Assembly (NCBI GenBank): GCA_017452035.1
Contig: JAFTNE010000113.1
Coordinates: 1-9,655, forward strand
Direction: 5' to 3'
DNA length: 9,655 bases
Origin: Clostridia bacterium
Lineage (GTDB): Bacteria > Bacillota > Clostridia > Christensenellales > CAG-314
Below the pieces are notes generated by a model that was given only the letters and a program-made list of their open reading frames with translations, did not search any database and had not been told where the DNA came from. Position numbers and translations under genes: made by a program. Of the stretch, positions 6,797-9,655 are shown one piece after another. The first letter of the stretch is position 1. Each line of letters begins with the position of its first letter.

Positions 6797-6837
6797 ATAG
6801 GCGAAAAGTGGTAACACCAAAATTATTGGTTGTATTC

Positions 6838-6856
6838 GGGAGGGGCAACCCCTCCC
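6838..6856. repeat. GC-rich palindrome in the aroA-aroE leader
   Basis: GGGAGGGG-CAA-CCCCTCCC is an 8-bp perfect stem with a three-base loop, strikingly GC-rich in an AT-rich spacer. It ends about 42 bases before the start codon. A T run (AATTTTTT) follows only on the plus strand, where no gene ends, so it is not a convincing terminator for aroB. Such TTGTAGGGG...CCC units recall short dispersed palindromes in Clostridia; only one copy is visible here. Confidence 0.5.
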
Positions 6857-6917
6857 CTACAATTTTTTGCAAAATACAAGACATTTGATACAATCGAAAT
6901 GGCAGACGTTTGAAAAA

Positions 6918-6947
6918 ATTGTATTGACGTTAGATATCTTGTTCCAA
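6918..6947 (-). promoter_or_regulatory. Candidate promoter for aroA-aroE
   Basis: TTGGAA (6947-6942), an 18-base spacer and TACAAT (6923-6918) would start a transcript near 6910 with a leader of about 115 bases that contains the GC-rich palindrome. The spacer between aroB and aroA-aroE (6797-7077) otherwise shows no gene, no T-box motif and no riboswitch I recognise. Confidence 0.4.
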
Positions 6948-7047
6948 AATACAGACTGTTTGCTTTCAGTTGGTAAAGTATGCAACTCAAAAAACGTGTA
7001 CAGTACTTGAAAACTTTAAAATGAGCTTTATTTGAATTGTGTGTTAG

Positions 7048-7066
7048 ACATCTTGCAATAAGATGT
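7048..7066 (-). terminator. Weak hairpin after aroB
   Basis: A 7-bp stem, ACATCTT / AAGATGT, with a five-base loop lies 12 bases past the aroB stop. No T run follows on the minus strand, so it may only partly terminate or may stabilise the transcript end. Confidence 0.3.
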
Positions 7067-7077
7067 GCATTTTGCTA

Positions 7078-7995
7078 TTACTTGCCGAGTAGTAAGCGTT
7101 TAACCTCGTCAAGTGGCAATTGTGTGCGACCGTACTTACAGGGGAAACTGAAAGTAATAAGGTCGTTGTCGTTCTTTTTGTCGTAGATTGTGTTATCCAG
7201 CATGGTTTCCGTCAGCGTTGGACAAACGTTGGCAATTTTTGTTACTTCCTCTTGCCATTTATCCAAGTATTGCTTGTTGCAATAGCCCAGTTTGTAGGCA
7301 AGCAAAGTTTCGTAGTAGATGCCGTTTAGCACTGCCAATCCGTGAGGAATACCGAGTGTAAGCTCCATTGCGTGGCCGATTGTATGTCCAAAGTTCAAAA
7401 TTTGGCGATAGTTTTCGTCAATGGGGTCCACTTCGCACACGGCGCGTTTCCAGTTCATGCAGGCCCAAATTACATCCTCAATGCCACATTGCAAATACAC
7501 CTCGTCCACCTGCTCGGTAAGCATGCGATACTTCAAAACTTCCCCCATGCCATTTTGCATTTGGGTGTCGTCAAGCGTTTGCAAAAAATCGGTGTCAAGT
7601 AAAACGTCCCCTTCGTAAAAACTACCAACTGCATTTTTTACGTCATCCAAATCGATGGCCGTTTTGCCACCAATGCTGGAATCGACCATGGCAAGCAGTG
7701 TCGTTGGAACGTGCAAAAGCCTAACCCCACGTTTAAACACAGAGCAGGCAAAGCCAACGGTATCGCCCACGCTACCACCACCAACAGCTACAACAGTTTG
7801 GTTGCGCTTGAGGTTTTTTTGCAAAAACCAACTGCATAGCTGTTTGACTGTATCAAAGTTTTTGGCGTCTTCGCCACGTGGAATAATAAAAACGTTGTCG
7901 CCTGTGATGTTGTAAAGCTGTTGCAAGTTTCCATCAGTTACAACAAGGCAGTGGGCGTAATGGTCAATATTAAATTTTCCAAGGTTAAGTTCCAT
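7078..7995 (-). CDS. aroB: 3-dehydroquinate synthase, shortened form
   Basis: A 305-residue protein that cyclises DAHP to 3-dehydroquinate (second pathway step) using NAD and a divalent metal. Visible motifs are the NAD-site segment VAVGGGSVGDTVGFA at about 69-83, VPTTLLAMVDSSIGGKTA at 96-113 with Lys111, the metal ligand Glu152 in MGEVLKY, His204 in NFGHTIGHA and His218 in PHGLAV. It is clearly shorter than the usual 350-365 residues: about 30 residues are missing at the N terminus and the C-terminal helices are reduced, but the catalytic core is complete. The start at 7995 is chosen because AAAAGGT lies 7 bases upstream and the sequence fits the family from there; the longer frame to 8112 lies wholly inside aroC. 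The gene starts five bases after the aroC stop, so the two are coupled. Confidence 0.94.
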   Translation of the reverse strand: MELNLGKFNIDHYAHCLVVTDGNLQQLYNITGDNVFIIPRGEDAKNFDTVKQLCSWFLQKNLKRNQTVVAVGGGSVGDTVGFACSVFKRGVRLLHVPTTLLAMVDSSIGGKTAIDLDDVKNAVGSFYEGDVLLDTDFLQTLDDTQMQNGMGEVLKYRMLTEQVDEVYLQCGIEDVIWACMNWKRAVCEVDPIDENYRQILNFGHTIGHAMELTLGIPHGLAVLNGIYYETLLAYKLGYCNKQYLDKWQEEVTKIANVCPTLTETMLDNTIYDKKNDNDLITFSFPCKYGRTQLPLDEVKRLLLGK

Positions 7996-8000
7996 TGTGA

Positions 8001-9062
8001 TTACCTTTTGGGGAGTTGATTTGGGTTTTGATTGTATTGTTCTAAAACTTGGTTTGCTAACACGTAGTTTACAATGTGTTGCGCGATAAAACCAACGTTG
8101 GGCACAACGCATGTATCGGCGCGTTCGTATTGTTGTGAAACTGATTGAAGCGTTTCGGTATCGATTGTGGTAACACCCTTTACTGTTGGCACGGGTTTTA
8201 CCACCAACTTGATGACGATATCTTGTCCGGTGGTAACACCACCAACAATGCCACCACAGTTATTTGTTTGGTAAGCAATTTTACCGTCAACAACGGTAAG
8301 CTTATCGTGAGACGTTGTGCCTGTCAAGCTTGCGTAATCGTTACCAATGCCAAAGGAAATACCTTTGACGGATGGGATTCCCACAAGATGTGCCGAAAGT
8401 TGTGCATCCAGTCGTTTGTGGTATGGGAAAATTTCCCCAATTCCAGCAGGCACTTTATCCGGTACAACTGCCACACCACCAAGGCTATCGCCACGCTCTT
8501 TGGCACAGCTAATTTCTTCCATCATTTGAGATAATGCCACTTTGTCAGTGCATGGAAATGGCTCATAGGCAAAACTATCGCTATTGCCATTGTTTTGCGC
8601 TACAACACTACCAATTTGCTCAACATGGTAGCTTGTGGAGATGTTCCAATCTTTCAAAATTTCAGCACAAATGCAACCCAAAACCACGTAGCAAAGTGAG
8701 CTACGCGCTGATGCAATTTCGGCAACGTCGCGAGCAGTCAAATGGGGATGACGAATTGTGCCTACAAAATCGGCATGACCTGTGCGCACAGCAGTGATGT
8801 TTGGGCGAGTTTCCACCGAGGTGTTTGCGACAAAAAAGGTGATGTCCCTTCCGTCAGTGATAAACTGGTTGTCTTGTTCGTGCCCTACAAACACCACTTT
8901 GTCGGTAAAGTTTTGACGAGAACTCCTGCCAAAACCACTTTTGCGTATTGCAAGTGCGCTATTGATGTTGTTTATGTTGACGCAAACGCCCTTGGGGATA
9001 CCACAAATTGTGCCAGTATAACCCACGCCGTGGGACGTTCCGTCAAAATTGAAAATTATCAT
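8001..9062 (-). CDS. aroC: Chorismate synthase, divergent
   Basis: A 353-residue protein, normal length for chorismate synthase, which eliminates phosphate from EPSP to form chorismate with reduced FMN (last pathway step). Family features are FDGTSHG near the N terminus (His11; usually GESHG), RTGHAD at 93-98 with His96, RSS at 120-122, TNNCGGIVGG at 266-275, KPVPTV at about 289-294 and RADTC at 314-318 (usually RSDPC). Several signatures are degraded: the usual RSSARETA reads RSSLCYVV and the C-terminal P-x-x-E-A-M reads VGFIAQHI. The two catalytic histidines and the late Asp remain, so activity is plausible. The ATG at 9062 has AGGA 10 bases upstream and lies 12 bases after the preceding gene. 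It is the first aro gene of the cluster. Confidence 0.92.
   Translation of the reverse strand: MIIFNFDGTSHGVGYTGTICGIPKGVCVNINNINSALAIRKSGFGRSSRQNFTDKVVFVGHEQDNQFITDGRDITFFVANTSVETRPNITAVRTGHADFVGTIRHPHLTARDVAEIASARSSLCYVVLGCICAEILKDWNISTSYHVEQIGSVVAQNNGNSDSFAYEPFPCTDKVALSQMMEEISCAKERGDSLGGVAVVPDKVPAGIGEIFPYHKRLDAQLSAHLVGIPSVKGISFGIGNDYASLTGTTSHDKLTVVDGKIAYQTNNCGGIVGGVTTGQDIVIKLVVKPVPTVKGVTTIDTETLQSVSQQYERADTCVVPNVGFIAQHIVNYVLANQVLEQYNQNPNQLPKR
8003..8009 (-). promoter_or_regulatory. Ribosome binding site deciding the aroB start
   Basis: AAAAGGT lies 7 bases before ATG 7995 and overlaps the last codons of aroC, supporting the short aroB reading and coupling of the two genes. Confidence 0.6.
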
Positions 9063-9074
9063 TGTGTGTAAGTC

Positions 9075-9655
9075 CTATTGCCATGCTGTCGGGCAGGTGC
9101 GATTTGCCTTGAACCAATCAGTGTCTTTGAGCATTGTTACGTTGTTTGATGCTGTGATGTTGATACCCAAATTGTTACAAGTGAGGGTTATGTTGCCGTT
9201 GAGGGGAGCAGATCCTGAACTAATTGTACTACTATACAAAGATGTTGCAAACATCAAATCAGTATATGGAGCAATGTTATTGACAGTTTGTTGTGTTGGA
9301 AATTTGTTTGCATTCTCATCGGTGTATCGTGCACTACCTGTACAACAACATACACAAACTACCTTTGGTTGAATTACTGAAAGAAGATCAGTTGTGGAAG
9401 ATGTGTTACTACCATGGTGGCCAGCCTTGTAAAGCACAACATTGGGCAGATTGTTGCTTTCCACCAACGATTTTTCGCCAGCTTCTTCCAAGTCGCCAGT
9501 AAATAAGAAGTGGTTAACGTGCTTTTCGTTTTCGGGGTTATTTGGATTATTAAAATCGTAGCCTTCGCCGTATTGGTTAATCAAAAAGCAAACAGAATAG
9601 TTATTTTCGTCACTAGCTTTACTTTCGTAATACTTTTGGTATAAGATTTCCAACT
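9075..9655 (-). CDS. ComEC-type metallo-beta-lactamase-fold hydrolase, C-terminal part, cut by window edge
   Basis: At least 193 codons are open to the window end at 9655, so the start is missing; the TTG at 9653 is only an internal codon as far as can be seen. The visible part has the late metal-site motifs of the ComEC/Rec2-type hydrolase domain: FLFTGDLEEAGE (metal-ligand Asp in TGD, about residue 54), LYKAGHHGSNTSS (about 75-86), then a strand IQPKVVCVCCCTG. The first HxHxDH motif should lie upstream, outside the window. The HHGS and TGD pattern is typical of competence-type DNA-processing nucleases and of secreted stand-alone hydrolases of unknown substrate. No membrane segment is visible. 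A tail of about 70 residues rich in Asn, Thr and Ser with two Cys follows. It ends 12 bases before aroC, so it may share a transcript, without a known link to aromatic synthesis. Confidence 0.8.
   Translation of the reverse strand, partial: LEILYQKYYESKASDENNYSVCFLINQYGEGYDFNNPNNPENEKHVNHFLFTGDLEEAGEKSLVESNNLPNVVLYKAGHHGSNTSSTTDLLSVIQPKVVCVCCCTGSARYTDENANKFPTQQTVNNIAPYTDLMFATSLYSSTISSGSAPLNGNITLTCNNLGINITASNNVTMLKDTDWFKANRTCPTAWQ

Noticed and set aside
6797..6820. TTG start for aroA-aroE at 6820
   Set aside because: TTG without a Shine-Dalgarno is less likely than ATG 6796, which fits the usual distance to the GDKS motif. Not fully excluded.
6783..6884. 33-codon minus-strand frame overlapping the aroA start, as a possible leader peptide
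   Set aside because: No ribosome binding site, no run of Phe, Tyr or Trp codons, and it reads through the GC-rich palindrome; likely chance.
6797..7077. T-box or other aromatic amino acid riboswitch before aroA-aroE
   Set aside because: No T-box consensus (AGGGTGGNACCGCG) or anti-terminator pair is visible on the minus strand.
7996..8112. N-terminal extension of aroB to an in-frame start at 8112
   Set aside because: It lies within aroC in another frame, has no family similarity, and ATG 7995 has a good ribosome binding site.

Overview
The window reads as chromosomal DNA of a low-GC Gram-positive bacterium, most likely an uncultured member of the Clostridia. The reasons are AT-rich spacers, AGGAG/AAGGT ribosome binding sites, standard stop codons, a Gram-positive (class II-like) EPSP synthase and BcrA-like and OmpR-family regulatory genes. 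Every gene I can support lies on the minus strand, so the biology runs from the right end of the window to the left. Taxonomy below class is not resolved by anything I can see.

Right part (9655 to 3582): a truncated ComEC-type metallo-beta-lactamase-fold hydrolase is followed closely by a shikimate pathway cluster. This runs aroC (chorismate synthase), aroB (3-dehydroquinate synthase), a 281-base spacer with a candidate promoter and a GC-rich palindrome, an in-frame aroA-aroE fusion (EPSP synthase joined to shikimate dehydrogenase), aroQ (type II dehydroquinase) and aroK (shikimate kinase), and ends at a good terminator. Together these give all six steps from DAHP to chorismate. The first step, DAHP synthase, is not in the window. 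Several enzymes are divergent: the fusion itself, a shikimate kinase P-loop lacking two of its usual glycines, a short AroB, and a chorismate synthase with degraded signature motifs.

Left part (3552 to 1): a promoter with 11-bp-periodic direct repeats drives an overlapping four-gene operon. It encodes an OmpR-family response regulator, a histidine kinase with almost no extracytoplasmic loop, an eight-helix membrane protein of unknown function and a small two-helix membrane protein. The operon ends in hairpins. Immediately beyond is the start of an ABC transporter ATPase gene whose upstream region carries the same 11-bp-periodic repeats, including an identical 19-base stretch. The simplest reading is that the response regulator controls both its own operon and the ABC transporter, as in envelope-stress or antimicrobial-peptide detoxification modules. 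That role is inference; the shared repeats are seen directly.

The two points most worth following up are the AroA-AroE fusion and the shared phased repeats. I saw no tRNA, rRNA, CRISPR array, insertion sequence or recognisable riboswitch.
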